From assembly GCF_030065535.1 (NCBI RefSeq), contig NZ_JASJND010000001.1:186001-250000 (forward strand): a stretch of DNA of 64,000 nt. Direction: 5' to 3'. Shown here piece after piece: positions 32,060-41,692 of the stretch (positions within the stretch are counted from its first letter, which is position 1; each line of letters opens with the position of its first letter). A model generated the notes under the pieces. That model was not told the DNA's origin, searched no databases, and saw only the letters and a program-made list of their open reading frames with translations. This stretch comes from Microbacterium dauci. GTDB taxonomy: Bacteria > Actinomycetota > Actinomycetes > Actinomycetales > Microbacteriaceae. The position numbers and the translations under genes were made by a program.

Positions 32060-32881
32060 CAACGCCTCGTCCGAGCTGAACTCGACCTCGACATCGAAGG
32101 CTCGCTCGACCTGATTCTGGCGGTCGCGGTGTCGAGCGTGACCCCGCTTCGCGCGGAATCGTTCACGATCGAGAGCGACGCCGGTGCGCTGCAGCCCGAC
32201 GAAGTCGGCGACCTCGTCGGCACCCGCTTGCACCGCCTGCGCGTCGAGCCGGGACCGGTCCGCGTCCGGTATCAGGCGACCGTCGAGACCGGTGCGCCGC
32301 CGCTCGACGCCGACGGCCTGCAGACTGCGGTCTTTCTCCGGCCGAGCCGGTACGCGCCGTCGGACGCCGTGTTCGGGCATGCCCGCAGACAGTTCGGCGG
32401 GCTGCGCGGTGCGGAGCTGCTGACCGCGGTCGAGCAGTACGTCTTCGACTCGGTGACCTACTCGCCAGGGCTGTCGCAGGGCACCGATTCAGCACTCACC
32501 ACCCTGTCCACGGGGCAGGGGGTGTGCCGCGACTATGCGCACCTCGTCATCGCGCTGCTGCGCGCCATGGACGTCCCTGCGCGCTACGTCGCCTGCTACG
32601 CGCCGGGGCTCGTCCCCATGGACTTCCACGCCGTCGCCGAGGCGTGGCTCGACGGCGCCTGGCGCGTGCTCGACGCCACCAGGCTCGCGAACCGGCACGG
32701 CCTCATCCGCATCGCCACCGGGAGGGATGCCGCCGACTGCGCGTTCCTCAGCTACTACGGGGGCAACCTCGCGTTGCAGCGGATGGTCGTCGACGCGGTC
32801 GTCGAGGGTGACACGGGCGTCATCGCTGCGGCATCCGATCCGCTCATGGACGACCGGACGGCACTGGTCACGATCGGCTGA
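32057..32881 (+). CDS. Transglutaminase-like family protein
   Basis: A 274-residue protein with an N-terminal beta domain (about residues 1-110) and a transglutaminase-like core. The catalytic triad is readable: Cys157 in GQGVCRDYAHL, His in MDFHAVAEAWLDG and Asp in WRVLDATR. SVTYSPGLSQGTDSA is the family segment before the Cys. Without a signal peptide it should be cytoplasmic; members act as peptidases or amidases more often than as crosslinkers. An ATG at 32027 is in frame but lies before the -10-like GAGGAT, so the GTG is preferred. Confidence 0.8.
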   Translation: MQRLVRAELDLDIEGSLDLILAVAVSSVTPLRAESFTIESDAGALQPDEVGDLVGTRLHRLRVEPGPVRVRYQATVETGAPPLDADGLQTAVFLRPSRYAPSDAVFGHARRQFGGLRGAELLTAVEQYVFDSVTYSPGLSQGTDSALTTLSTGQGVCRDYAHLVIALLRAMDVPARYVACYAPGLVPMDFHAVAEAWLDGAWRVLDATRLANRHGLIRIATGRDAADCAFLSYYGGNLALQRMVVDAVVEGDTGVIAAASDPLMDDRTALVTIG

Positions 32882-32970
32882 TCCGGAGTCGTCTCCCGCC
32901 CCGTGCGCGGCACTAGTGTGTAGGCAATCGATATACCGTGTGAGGTCTTCGAACCGCTCTGGGGGCAGAT

Positions 32971-34140
32971 GTGAAGACGGCTGACGACGCCATCCGGCGC
33001 GCCATCATCGAGGACTACGGCGTGGTCGGGCGCCCGCCCGAGCCCGACCTCGAAGGCCTGGTGCAGCTCGCCGCGACCGTCTGCGACGTGCCCACGGCGG
33101 TCATCAACCTCATCGACGACCGGTTCCAGCATCAGATCGCCGCGGTCGGCTTCGAACCATCGGACTGTAGTCGTGAGGACTCGATGTGCGCCGTCGTGTT
33201 CCGCAAGCCCGGGCACACCGTGGTCCGCGATGCGACGCTCGACGACCGGTTCGCCTCGAATCCGTTCGTGACGGGCGAGATCGCGAACGTCCGCTTCTAC
33301 GCGTCGAGTCCCCTCGTCACGCCAGTCGGAGTGCCGATCGGGTCGATCTGCGTGTTCGACGACTACGCCCGCGATCTCGCCGATGACGACAGCGCTGCGC
33401 TGAAGCTGATCGCGCACCAGATCGTCGACGTGCTGGAGCTGCGCCGCATCACCCGTGAGCTCGGCGAATCGAACGAGCAGCTCGAAAGCTTCGCTGCGCA
33501 GGTCGCCCACGATCTGCGCAACCCGCTCACCGCACTCACCGGGTACATCGAGCTCGCCGCCGAGGTCCCCGAAGTCGCCGACCTGCCGGCGGCGACGCGC
33601 GCGCTCTCGCGGGCCGAGTCTGCCGCCGAGCGGATGGCGGGCATGATCGGCCGCCTCCTCGACTACGCCCGGGTGGGCGGCGCGCCACTGCGACCGAAGG
33701 CCGTCGACGTCGCGCCGCTCGTGTCCGCCACCGTTGAAGATCTCCGCAGCGCCGGCGTCGACCACGACGCCGAGGTCATCGTCGACGCGTCGACGACGGT
33801 GAATGGCGACCCCACACTCCTCGGCGTCCTGATCCAGAACCTCGTCGGCAACGCCATCAAGTTCGCCGGTGCCCGCGGCGACCGTCCTCGCGTCGAGGTG
33901 CGGACGGAGGCTGTCACCGGGGGCGTCCGGCTCACGGTGGACGACAATGGCCGCGGCATCCCGGAGGACGAACGCGACCTCGTGTTCGAACCGCTCGAGC
34001 GCGGGTCGAACACGGACGCGCCGGGGTTCGGGATCGGGCTGTCGACCTGTCGCCGTGTCGTCGAAGCACACGGTGGTCGGATCGGGATCGACACGGCGCC
34101 GCTCGGCGGTGCCCGCGTGTGGGCGGTCTTCCCCGCCTGA
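32971..34140 (+). CDS. Orphan GAF-domain sensor histidine kinase
   Basis: A 389-residue soluble kinase. A GAF domain spans about residues 20-155, a dimerisation/phosphoacceptor domain carries His180 in AAQVAHDLRNPLTAL, and the ATPase domain has the N box LIQNLVGNAIKF, G1 DNGRGIP and G2 GFGIGLS. There are no transmembrane segments, so it senses a cytoplasmic cue, and the GAF domain shows no obvious haem or bilin Cys signature. No response regulator is next to it. The GTG start follows a GGGGGC tract; an overlapping ATG is out of frame. It is upstream of argS but separated by a promoter. Confidence 0.85.
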   Translation: MKTADDAIRRAIIEDYGVVGRPPEPDLEGLVQLAATVCDVPTAVINLIDDRFQHQIAAVGFEPSDCSREDSMCAVVFRKPGHTVVRDATLDDRFASNPFVTGEIANVRFYASSPLVTPVGVPIGSICVFDDYARDLADDDSAALKLIAHQIVDVLELRRITRELGESNEQLESFAAQVAHDLRNPLTALTGYIELAAEVPEVADLPAATRALSRAESAAERMAGMIGRLLDYARVGGAPLRPKAVDVAPLVSATVEDLRSAGVDHDAEVIVDASTTVNGDPTLLGVLIQNLVGNAIKFAGARGDRPRVEVRTEAVTGGVRLTVDDNGRGIPEDERDLVFEPLERGSNTDAPGFGIGLSTCRRVVEAHGGRIGIDTAPLGGARVWAVFPA

Positions 34141-34176
34141 CGGGGACCCAAGGCGTCGGCGGCGACCCGCCGAACG

Positions 34177-34194
34177 TAGACTTGGAGGGCTATG
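34177..34194 (+). promoter_or_regulatory. Promoter of argS
   Basis: TAGACT (34177-34182) lies nine bases before the ATG at 34192, with TGGAGGG between. The transcript would have no leader or one of two or three bases. The sua5 promoter at 48354 has the same hexamer and spacing. Confidence 0.45.
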
Positions 34195-35859
34195 AACCCC
34201 GACGCCCTCTCCGCCGCCCTGCTCGCCGTCATCGCCCCCCTCGTCGAGGCGCGACGCGTGGGCGCATCCGACGGTCTCACCGCCGCCGACTTCCCGGTGG
34301 AGCGCCCGAAGAACCGCGACCACGGCGACTGGGCGTCCAACGCCGCGCTCAAGCTCAGCAAGCAGGTCGGTGCGAACCCGCGCGAGCTGGCGGCTGAGAT
34401 CGCCGACGCGCTCGGCGCCGCCGATGGCATCGCATCGGTCGAGGTCGCCGGGCCCGGGTTCATCAACATCCGATTGGATGCCGCTGCCGCGGGCGCCCTC
34501 GCGAAGACGATCGTCGAGGCAGGCGCCGCGTTCGGCTCCAACCGCTCGCAGGACGGCAACTCGATCAACCTCGAGTTCGTGAGCGCGAACCCGACCGGTC
34601 CGATGCACATCGGCCACACCCGTTGGGCCGCGCTCGGCGATGCGATCGCGCGCCTCCTGCTCGCCAGTGGCGCGACGCTCGTCCGCGAGTTCTACATCAA
34701 CGACGCCGGCGCGCAGATGGAGCGCTTCGGTCGCTCCGTGTTGGCTGCGATCAAGGGCGAGCCGACTCCCGAGGACGGGTACCCGGGCGCCTACATCGAC
34801 GAGCTCGCCGCGCGCGTGAAAACTGCCGAGCCGGGCATCCTCGACCTCCCCGAGGACGAGCAGGTGACCGTCGCCCGCGACCGTGGCTACGAGTTCCAGC
34901 TCGGCGACCTGCAGGCGTCCCTCGTGAAGTTCAACGTCCACTTCGACGTGTGGTTCAGCGAGCGGACGCTCCACGCCGCCGGTGAGGACGGAGCTCCGAG
35001 CCTCGTCGACGAGGCCGTCGACCGCCTCCGCGAGCAGGGCCACGTCTTCGACCAGGAAGGCGCCGTCTGGGTGCGCACGACCGACTTCGGCGACGACAAG
35101 GACCGCGTCATCCGCCGTTCGAACGGCGAGTACACCTACTTCGCCGCCGACGCCGCGTACTACCTCAACAAGGGCGACCGCGGCTTCGCGCACAAGATCT
35201 ACCTGCTCGGCGCCGACCACCACGGCTACGTCCACCGTCTCAAGGCGCTCGCCGGTGCGGCGGGCGACGACCCCGAGAAGGACATCGAGGTGCTCATCGG
35301 GCAGCTCGTTTCGGTGAACGGTGCACGCCTGTCCAAGCGTGCCGGCAACATCATCGAGCTCGACGACCTGCGCGACTGGCTCGGTACCGACGCGCTGCGC
35401 TACTCGCTCGCGCGCTACCCGGCCGACTCGCCGCTGACGCTCGACCCCGAGATCCTCCGCAAGCGCACGAACGACAACCCCGTCTTCTACGTGCAGTACG
35501 CGCACGCCCGCACGCACAACGTCGCCCGCAACGCGGCCGACTCGGGTGTGATGCGCGACGCGTTCGCGCCGGAGCTGCTCGACCACGAGACCGAGTCGGC
35601 GCTCCTCGGCGCGCTGCAGGAGTTCCCACGCCTGGTCGCCTTCGCGGCCGAACTGCGCGAGCCGCACCGCGTCGCGCGCTACCTCGAAGAGCTCGCGAGC
35701 CTGTACCACCGGTGGTACGACTCGTGCCGCGTCACCCCGCTGGGCGACGAGGAGATCACCGACCTGCACCGCACGCGCCTCTGGTTGAACGACGCGACCG
35801 GTCAGGTGCTGCGCAACGGCCTCGACCTTCTCGGTGTGAGCGCACCCGAGCGGATGTGA
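34192..35859 (+). CDS. argS: Arginyl-tRNA synthetase
   Basis: A 555-residue class I aminoacyl-tRNA synthetase that charges tRNA-Arg. The N-terminal additional domain ends with the GPGFINIRL region; the HIGH signature is MHIGHTR and the KMSKS equivalent is RLSKRAGN. The Arg/tRNA-binding segment [15 protein letters not shown] and the C-terminal helical anticodon domain are complete, so length is normal. It opens the conserved argS-(DUF2993)-lysA-hom-thrC-thrB block. The next gene starts one base after its stop. Confidence 0.97.
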   Translation: MNPDALSAALLAVIAPLVEARRVGASDGLTAADFPVERPKNRDHGDWASNAALKLSKQVGANPRELAAEIADALGAADGIASVEVAGPGFINIRLDAAAAGALAKTIVEAGAAFGSNRSQDGNSINLEFVSANPTGPMHIGHTRWAALGDAIARLLLASGATLVREFYINDAGAQMERFGRSVLAAIKGEPTPEDGYPGAYIDELAARVKTAEPGILDLPEDEQVTVARDRGYEFQLGDLQASLVKFNVHFDVWFSERTLHAAGEDGAPSLVDEAVDRLREQGHVFDQEGAVWVRTTDFGDDKDRVIRRSNGEYTYFAADAAYYLNKGDRGFAHKIYLLGADHHGYVHRLKALAGAAGDDPEKDIEVLIGQLVSVNGARLSKRAGNIIELDDLRDWLGTDALRYSLARYPADSPLTLDPEILRKRTNDNPVFYVQYAHARTHNVARNAADSGVMRDAFAPELLDHETESALLGALQEFPRLVAFAAELREPHRVARYLEELASLYHRWYDSCRVTPLGDEEITDLHRTRLWLNDATGQVLRNGLDLLGVSAPERM

Positions 35860-35860
35860 C

Positions 35861-36631
35861 GTGACGACCTCGAACGCGCCACGACGCCGCCGGAAGGCGG
35901 GGTGGATCGTCGGCGCGGTCGTGGTGGTGCTCGTCGCACTGATGGTCGGTGCCGAAGTCGTGGCGCGTACGCTCGCGCCGACGATCATCCGCGACCAGCT
36001 CGTCGCGAACCTCGGGCTCGCCGAGGACCAGCAGATCGATGTCGGGCTCCCCGGTCCGGTGCTGTTGCCGTATCTCGTCGTCGGCAGCCTGACCGAGATG
36101 ACGTTGTCAGCGCAGGACGTCGAGGTCGAAGGACTCACCGGTGACGTCGAGGTCGCCCTCCAGGACGTGCCGGTGTGGGGTGGGACGGACTGGAGTGGCG
36201 GGCAGGCGCGCGTCACCCTCGACGAGGCGCAGATGCGAGCGCTCCTCGGACAGGCCGACGGGTTCCCGGTCGACAGCTTCAGTCTCGACGACCCCGAGGT
36301 AGCGCTCGACACCGAGCTCGAGCTCTTCGGACAGGCGATCCCGCTCGGCGTGCGGCTCGAGGTCGGCGCCGAAGAGGGCGACATCCTGCTCTCCCCGACG
36401 ACGTTCCTCCTCGCCGGCACCGAGATTTCTGCCGATGCTCTGCGCCAGCAGGCGGGGCCGCTCCTCGGCTCGTTCGCCGAACAGTGGCCAGTGTGCATCG
36501 CGGAGTACCTTCCCGCGGCGCTCACCCTCACCGACGTCGCCGTCGACGGGGCCACCGTCGTCGCTGATTTCGAGATCGACAGCGCGATCCTGCGCGACGC
36601 GTCGGCGCAGCAGTCGGGCACCTGCGACTGA
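35861..36631 (+). CDS. DUF2993 (LmeA-like) membrane-anchored protein
   Basis: A 256-residue protein with a basic N-terminus (RRRRKAG), one transmembrane helix (about residues 14-32) and an extracytoplasmic DUF2993 domain, which begins with the APTIIRDQLVANLGL segment. Members include mycobacterial LmeA, involved in lipomannan elongation. The GTG starts one base after argS, so it is probably in the same transcript. The C-terminus carries a few isolated Cys (AEQWPVCIAEYLP and a Cys at the penultimate position) that could form a disulfide. Confidence 0.8.
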   Translation: MTTSNAPRRRRKAGWIVGAVVVVLVALMVGAEVVARTLAPTIIRDQLVANLGLAEDQQIDVGLPGPVLLPYLVVGSLTEMTLSAQDVEVEGLTGDVEVALQDVPVWGGTDWSGGQARVTLDEAQMRALLGQADGFPVDSFSLDDPEVALDTELELFGQAIPLGVRLEVGAEEGDILLSPTTFLLAGTEISADALRQQAGPLLGSFAEQWPVCIAEYLPAALTLTDVAVDGATVVADFEIDSAILRDASAQQSGTCD

Positions 36632-36687
36632 CGTCGGCGGACTGTCCCGGGGCGTCACACGGTCCGGGTCGGGCATAGACGGTGCCC

Positions 36688-36693
36688 TAGACT
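36688..36693 (+). promoter_or_regulatory. Candidate -10 of the lysA-hom-thrC-thrB operon
   Basis: TAGACT lies 23 bases before the ATG at 36717 and predicts a short leader of about 16 bases. No Shine-Dalgarno is visible. Confidence 0.35.
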
Positions 36694-36716
36694 GTGGGCA
36701 CTGCGCGGGCGTGGTC

Positions 36717-38180
36717 ATGCCGCCGGCCAGTACCCGTTCCCACACCGATTGGTGCCCCTGCGTGTCCACCGCCTCCGAACGTCCGGCCGTGCCCGAGTGG
36801 CTCGTCGCGCCGGAAGACGCGAACGCCCTGGTCTCTGGTGTCTGGCCAGATGCCGCCGTCCGCGACGACCACGGGGTGCTGCACCTCGGCGGTGTCGCCG
36901 CGACCGATCTCGCCGCGCAGTTCGGCACGCCGCTCTACGTCCTCGACGAAGATGCCGTCCGCGCTCGCGCCCGGCGGGTCCGTGAGGCGTTCGAGTCGGC
37001 GGCATCCCGTCACGACGGCGCCGTCCGCGTGTATTACGCCGGCAAGGCGTTCCTCTCGACCGAAGTCGTCCGCTGGGTGACCGCGGAGGGCCTGCGCGTC
37101 GACGTCGCTTCGGGAGGGGAACTCGCCGTCGCGCTCGCTGCCGGTGCGGAGCCATCGCGCCTCGGCCTGCACGGCAACAACAAGCTGCTGCCCGAGATCG
37201 ACACAGCCGTGCGGGTCGGCGTCGGCACGATCATCCTCGACAGCCTCGTCGAGATCGAGCGGGTCGCCGCCGCCGCAGCCGAAGCCGGGACGGTGCAGGA
37301 CGTGCTCGTGCGCGTCAACAGTGGCGTTCACGCCGAGACCCACGACTTCCTCGCGACGGCGCACGAAGACCAGAAATTCGGCTTCGCGCTGACGGATGCC
37401 GCGGCCGTCGTCGCCCGCATCCGCGAGCACGCGTCGCTTCGCTTCGTCGGCCTCCACTGCCACATCGGTTCGCAGATCTTCGGCACCGCGGGGTTCGCGG
37501 AGTCGGCGGCCCGCCTCGTCGAGGTGCACGCCGAGCTCCTCGCCGGAGGCGATGTGCCGCTCCTGAACCTCGGGGGAGGATTCGGCATCGCCTACACGAC
37601 GAACGACGACCCCACACCGATCGAGGCGCTGGCCGACGGCATCGTCGACGCCGTCGCGCGCGAGTGCGCGGGCCGCGGTATTCCGCTGCCCGAACTCGCC
37701 TTCGAGCCCGGTCGCACCATCGTCGGGCAGGCCGGCGTCACGCTGTACTCGGTCGGCACCGTGAAGCCGGTGCGGGTCTCAGACGACCTCGAGCGTCGAT
37801 ACGTGAGCGTCGACGGCGGCATGAGCGACAACGCCCGCCCTGCGCTCTACGGCGCGCACTACTCCGCACGGATCGCTTCGCGCACGAGCCCGGCTGCCCC
37901 CGCACTCAGCCGCGTCGTGGGTCGTCACTGCGAGTCGGGCGACATCGTCGTGGACGCGGAGTACCTGCCGGGCGACGTCGCCCCCGGCGATCTCCTCGCG
38001 GTGCCCGCCACCGGCGCCTACTGCTACTCGCTCGCGAGCAACTACAACTATGTGCCCCGCCCGCCCGTCGTGGCGGTCGCCGGCGGCACCGCCCGTCTCA
38101 TCGTCCGCGGCGAGACCGTCGACGACCTGCTCGCGCGCGACGTCGGTGTCGTGCGCTCGTCTCCGGAGGGATCCGCATGA
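36717..38180 (+). CDS. lysA: Diaminopimelate decarboxylase
   Basis: A PLP enzyme of about 487 residues that makes L-lysine from meso-diaminopimelate. The PLP lysine is in YYAGKAFLS, the phosphate-binding glycine run is LNLGGGFGIAY, LHCHIGSQI is the fold-III decarboxylase signature, and the second-subunit Cys motif is VGRHCESGD. The N-terminus is uncertain: ATG 36717 and GTG 36762 are both in frame, and the GTG gives a 472-residue protein nearer the usual actinobacterial length. The stop overlaps the hom start by four bases. Confidence 0.93.
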   Translation: MPPASTRSHTDWCPCVSTASERPAVPEWLVAPEDANALVSGVWPDAAVRDDHGVLHLGGVAATDLAAQFGTPLYVLDEDAVRARARRVREAFESAASRHDGAVRVYYAGKAFLSTEVVRWVTAEGLRVDVASGGELAVALAAGAEPSRLGLHGNNKLLPEIDTAVRVGVGTIILDSLVEIERVAAAAAEAGTVQDVLVRVNSGVHAETHDFLATAHEDQKFGFALTDAAAVVARIREHASLRFVGLHCHIGSQIFGTAGFAESAARLVEVHAELLAGGDVPLLNLGGGFGIAYTTNDDPTPIEALADGIVDAVARECAGRGIPLPELAFEPGRTIVGQAGVTLYSVGTVKPVRVSDDLERRYVSVDGGMSDNARPALYGAHYSARIASRTSPAAPALSRVVGRHCESGDIVVDAEYLPGDVAPGDLLAVPATGAYCYSLASNYNYVPRPPVVAVAGGTARLIVRGETVDDLLARDVGVVRSSPEGSA

Positions 38181-39514
38181 TCGAACCCCGCCGCCTCCGT
38201 GTCGCGCTGCTCGGCGCGGGCGCCGTCGGATCGCAGGTCGCCCGCCTGCTCGTGACGCACGCCGACGAGCTCGCCGAGCGCGCCGGCGCCCCGCTCGACC
38301 TCGTCGGCATCGCCGTGCGCGACGTCGACGCGCCGCGCGAGGTCGACCTGCCCCGTGAGCTCTACACGACGGATGCCGACACGCTCATCGCCGGCGCCGA
38401 CATCGTCATCGAGGTCACCGGCGGGCTCGAGCCCGCGCGCACCCGAATCCTGCACGCACTGAACTCCGGCGCCGACGTGGTCACCGCCAACAAGGCGCTG
38501 CTCGCGACGCACGGCACCGAGCTCTTCGAGGCGGCCGACCGCGTCGGGGCGACCGTCGCCTACGAGGCCGCCGTGGCCGGCGCGATCCCGATCATCCGCC
38601 CGCTGCGCGACTCGCTCGCCGGCGATCGCGTGCGCCGGATCATGGGCATCGTCAACGGCACGACGAACTACATCCTCGACCGCATGGACCGCGAGGGATC
38701 CGACTTCGACGAGGTCCTCGCCGACGCGCAGCGCCTCGGCTACGCAGAAGCCGACCCGACCGCCGACGTCGAGGCCTACGACGCCGCGCAGAAGGCGGCG
38801 ATCCTCGCGAGCCTCGCCTTCCACACCTCGGTGCCGCTCGACGCGGTCCACCGCGAGGGCATCACGCACATCGACGCCGGCATCATCGACGCGGCACGCA
38901 AGGCGGGCTATGTCGTCAAGCTGCTCGCCGTCTGCGAGCGTCTCGTCGACCAGCCCGACGCCGCGCCGACCGGTGAAGCGATCTCGGTCCGCGTGTACCC
39001 CGCACTCGTGCCGCGCGAGCACCCGCTGGCATCCGTCCACGGCGCGAACAACGCGGTGTTCGTCGAGGCCGAAGCTGCCGGCGACCTGATGTTCTACGGC
39101 GCCGGCGCGGGCGGCGTGCAGACCGCCTCGGCCGTCCTCGGCGATGTCGTCTCGGCCGCCCGCCGCCACCTCGCCGGTGGTCCGGGCGTCGGCGAGTCAA
39201 CCCGTGCGAACCTCCCGATCGTCCCGATCGGGCGCATCTCGACGAGCTGCCAGATCACGCTCGAAGTCGACGACAAGCCGGGCGTCCTCGCCACGGTCGC
39301 CGGCATCCTCAGCGACGGACGCGTCTCGATCGCGACCGTCGAACAGACCACCTCGGCCGGCACCGCCGACGAGGCATCCGAGGGCGCGATCGCGCACCTC
39401 GTCATCGGAACCCACACGGCACGGGAGCAGGATCTCTCCGACACCGTCGACCGCCTCGCCGCGAACCCCGCGGTGCGGCGGGTGGTGTCGGTCCTGCGCG
39501 TAGAAGGAGACTGA
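38177..39514 (+). CDS. hom: Homoserine dehydrogenase
   Basis: A 445-residue enzyme that reduces aspartate semialdehyde to homoserine, the branch point for threonine and methionine. NAD(P) motif [27 protein letters not shown], the substrate-binding [14 protein letters not shown] and [16 protein letters not shown] catalytic region are all present. A C-terminal ACT domain begins at [15 protein letters not shown], as in threonine-feedback-regulated forms. The ATG is in an ATGA overlap with lysA and preceded by GGAGGG. Confidence 0.96.
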   Translation: MIEPRRLRVALLGAGAVGSQVARLLVTHADELAERAGAPLDLVGIAVRDVDAPREVDLPRELYTTDADTLIAGADIVIEVTGGLEPARTRILHALNSGADVVTANKALLATHGTELFEAADRVGATVAYEAAVAGAIPIIRPLRDSLAGDRVRRIMGIVNGTTNYILDRMDREGSDFDEVLADAQRLGYAEADPTADVEAYDAAQKAAILASLAFHTSVPLDAVHREGITHIDAGIIDAARKAGYVVKLLAVCERLVDQPDAAPTGEAISVRVYPALVPREHPLASVHGANNAVFVEAEAAGDLMFYGAGAGGVQTASAVLGDVVSAARRHLAGGPGVGESTRANLPIVPIGRISTSCQITLEVDDKPGVLATVAGILSDGRVSIATVEQTTSAGTADEASEGAIAHLVIGTHTAREQDLSDTVDRLAANPAVRRVVSVLRVEGD

Positions 39515-39515
39515 G

Positions 39516-40598
39516 ATGGTGCATGTCTGGCGCGGAGTCCTCCGCGAGTTCGCCGATCGGCTCGGCGTCACCGACGCCTCGACCGTCGTCACGCTGGGGG
39601 AGGGCGGCACGCCGCTCATCCCGGCGCCGTCGCTGTCGAAGCTGACCGGTGCCGACGTGTACGTGAAGTTCGAGGGCATGAACCCGACCGGGTCGTTCAA
39701 GGACCGCGGCATGACCGTCGCGCTCTCGCGCGCCGTCGAGCACGGCGCCGAGGCCGTCATCTGCGCCTCGACCGGCAACACGTCGGCGTCGGCAGCGGCC
39801 TACGCCGCGCACGCGGGCATCACCGCCGCCGTGCTCGTTCCCGAGGGCAAGATCGCGATGGGCAAGCTCAGCCAGGCCGTCGCCCACGGCGGGTCGCTCA
39901 TCCAGATCCGCGGCAACTTCGACGACTGCCTCGAGATCGCCCGTGAGCTCGCCACCGGCTACAAGGTGCACCTGGTGAACTCGGTGAACCCCGACCGTAT
40001 CGAGGGTCAGAAGACCGCCGCGTACGAGATCGTCTCCCAGCTCGGCGACGCGCCCGACTTCCACTTCATCCCCGTCGGCAACGCCGGCAACTACACCGCG
40101 TACTCGCGCGGGTACCGCGAAGAGGCCGAGCGCGGCGTCGCCACGCGCGTGCCCCGCATGTTCGGCTTCCAGGCCGAGGGTTCCGCGCCGCTCGTCCGCG
40201 GCGAGGTCGTCCGCAACCCCGAGACCATCGCCTCGGCGATCCGCATCGGCAACCCCGCCTCGTGGGATCTCGCCCTCGAAGCGAAGGCCGCGACCGACGG
40301 CTGGTTCGGCGCGATCGACGATGAGCGCATCCTCGCGGCCCAGAAGCTGCTGTCGAGCACTGTCGGCGTCTTCGTCGAGCCGGCATCCGCGATCAGTGTC
40401 GCGGGCCTGCTCGACCGCGCCGAGGCGGGCGTCATCCCCGCCGGCGCGAAGGTCGTCCTCACCGTCACGGGCCACGGCCTCAAGGACCCGCAGTGGGCGC
40501 TCCGCGCCGCGGACGGCTCGCAGGTTGAGCCGCTCGTCGTCGACGCGACCACCAGCGAAGTCGCTTCGGCACTCGACCTCACGCCCGTTCAGGGATGA
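39516..40598 (+). CDS. thrC: Threonine synthase
   Basis: A 360-residue fold-II PLP enzyme that turns O-phosphohomoserine into threonine. The PLP lysine is in [24 protein letters not shown] binds the carboxylate, and [11 protein letters not shown] is the phosphate-binding glycine loop. The size fits the short actinobacterial class. It starts one base after hom and overlaps thrB by four bases, giving the order hom-thrC-thrB. Confidence 0.96.
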   Translation: MVHVWRGVLREFADRLGVTDASTVVTLGEGGTPLIPAPSLSKLTGADVYVKFEGMNPTGSFKDRGMTVALSRAVEHGAEAVICASTGNTSASAAAYAAHAGITAAVLVPEGKIAMGKLSQAVAHGGSLIQIRGNFDDCLEIARELATGYKVHLVNSVNPDRIEGQKTAAYEIVSQLGDAPDFHFIPVGNAGNYTAYSRGYREEAERGVATRVPRMFGFQAEGSAPLVRGEVVRNPETIASAIRIGNPASWDLALEAKAATDGWFGAIDDERILAAQKLLSSTVGVFVEPASAISVAGLLDRAEAGVIPAGAKVVLTVTGHGLKDPQWALRAADGSQVEPLVVDATTSEVASALDLTPVQG

Positions 40599-41527
40599 CC
40601 ACGCCAGGACGCAGCGTCGCCGTCAGCGTTCCGGCGACGAGCGCGAACCTCGGCCCGGGGTTCGACACGCTCGGCCTCGCGCTGAGCGTCCACGACGAGC
40701 TCGTCGTGACCGTGCTCCCTGGGCCCGGCCTCGAGATCGAGGTCACCGGCGAGGGTGCGGCCGACGTCCCCACGGATGCCTCGCACCTCGTCGTCCGCTC
40801 GATCGCGTACGCCTTCGAGGCGGTCGGCCGCACCATGCCCGGCATCCGACTCACGGCGCACAACACGATCCCGCACGGCCGCGGCATGGGGTCCTCCGGC
40901 GCAGCCGTCGTGGCGGGCCTCCTCGCCGCGAAAGGTCTGCTGGCAGGCGACGTCGAGCTCGGCCCCGAGACGTTGCTGCGCCTCGCGACCGAGATCGAGG
41001 GGCACCCCGACAACGTCGCACCGGCGCTGTTCGGCGGCCTCACGATCGCGTGGGTCGACGACTACGGCCCGCAGCACAAGAAGCTCGGCGTGCACCGCGG
41101 CGTCTCGCCGCTCGTGTTCGTGCCGGAGTTCACGATGTCGACCTCGGTCGCCCGCGGGCTCGCGCCGCTCCAGGTGACCCGCGAGGACGCCGTGTTCAAC
41201 GTCTCGCGGTCGGCGCTGCTCATCGCCGCGCTCACCCAGAGCCCCGAACTGCTCATGGCCGCCACCGAGGACAAGCTGCACCAGTCCTATCGCGCCCAGG
41301 CCATGCCCGAGACCGACGCACTCGTCCGGGGCCTCCGAGCAGCGGGGTTCGCGGCGGTCGTCTCGGGTGCCGGACCCAGCGTCCTCGTCCTCGCCGACGG
41401 TCCGGGCCGCCGGCTCGACGCCGCCCAGCACGCCGCCTCCCTCACCGACACGCGGTGGCTCCCGCTCCTGCTGGCCGTCGATGTCAAGGGTGGTACAGTG
41501 AGGGACAACACGGAGGATGCCACGTAG
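40595..41527 (+). CDS. thrB: Homoserine kinase
   Basis: A 310-residue GHMP kinase that phosphorylates homoserine, supplying ThrC. ATP-binding motif [17 protein letters not shown]-terminal [19 protein letters not shown], and C-terminal [13 protein letters not shown] are all typical. Last gene of the operon. A short hairpin (41633-41649) in the 165-base gap to rho may be its terminator. Confidence 0.96.
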   Translation: MTTPGRSVAVSVPATSANLGPGFDTLGLALSVHDELVVTVLPGPGLEIEVTGEGAADVPTDASHLVVRSIAYAFEAVGRTMPGIRLTAHNTIPHGRGMGSSGAAVVAGLLAAKGLLAGDVELGPETLLRLATEIEGHPDNVAPALFGGLTIAWVDDYGPQHKKLGVHRGVSPLVFVPEFTMSTSVARGLAPLQVTREDAVFNVSRSALLIAALTQSPELLMAATEDKLHQSYRAQAMPETDALVRGLRAAGFAAVVSGAGPSVLVLADGPGRRLDAAQHAASLTDTRWLPLLLAVDVKGGTVRDNTEDAT

Positions 41528-41632
41528 TCACGTGAATCTGCCCTCCATCGCAATCTGCGAAGCACCGCACATCCCCACTCATCGGGTCGGCGCATCACCT
41601 GGGTTCGCCTGAACTCCCGCCTGTGGATCGGT

Positions 41633-41649
41633 CTCCGTCGTGGACGGAG
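41633..41649 (+). terminator. Possible short hairpin between thrB and rho
   Basis: A seven-base-pair stem (41633-41639 with 41643-41649) with a three-base loop. It is weak for a terminator and could instead be part of the rho leader; rho genes are often autoregulated there. Confidence 0.35.
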
Positions 41650-41692
41650 TCTGTCGCGGTTCTAAACGTTCACCATCTGAAAGAGAGCACTC

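Noticed and set aside
32755..36621. A 1288-codon open frame on the minus strand across argS, the histidine kinase and DUF2993
   Set aside because: It is a high-GC antisense shadow: Arg/Asp/Glu-rich with no domain, running through well-supported plus-strand genes.
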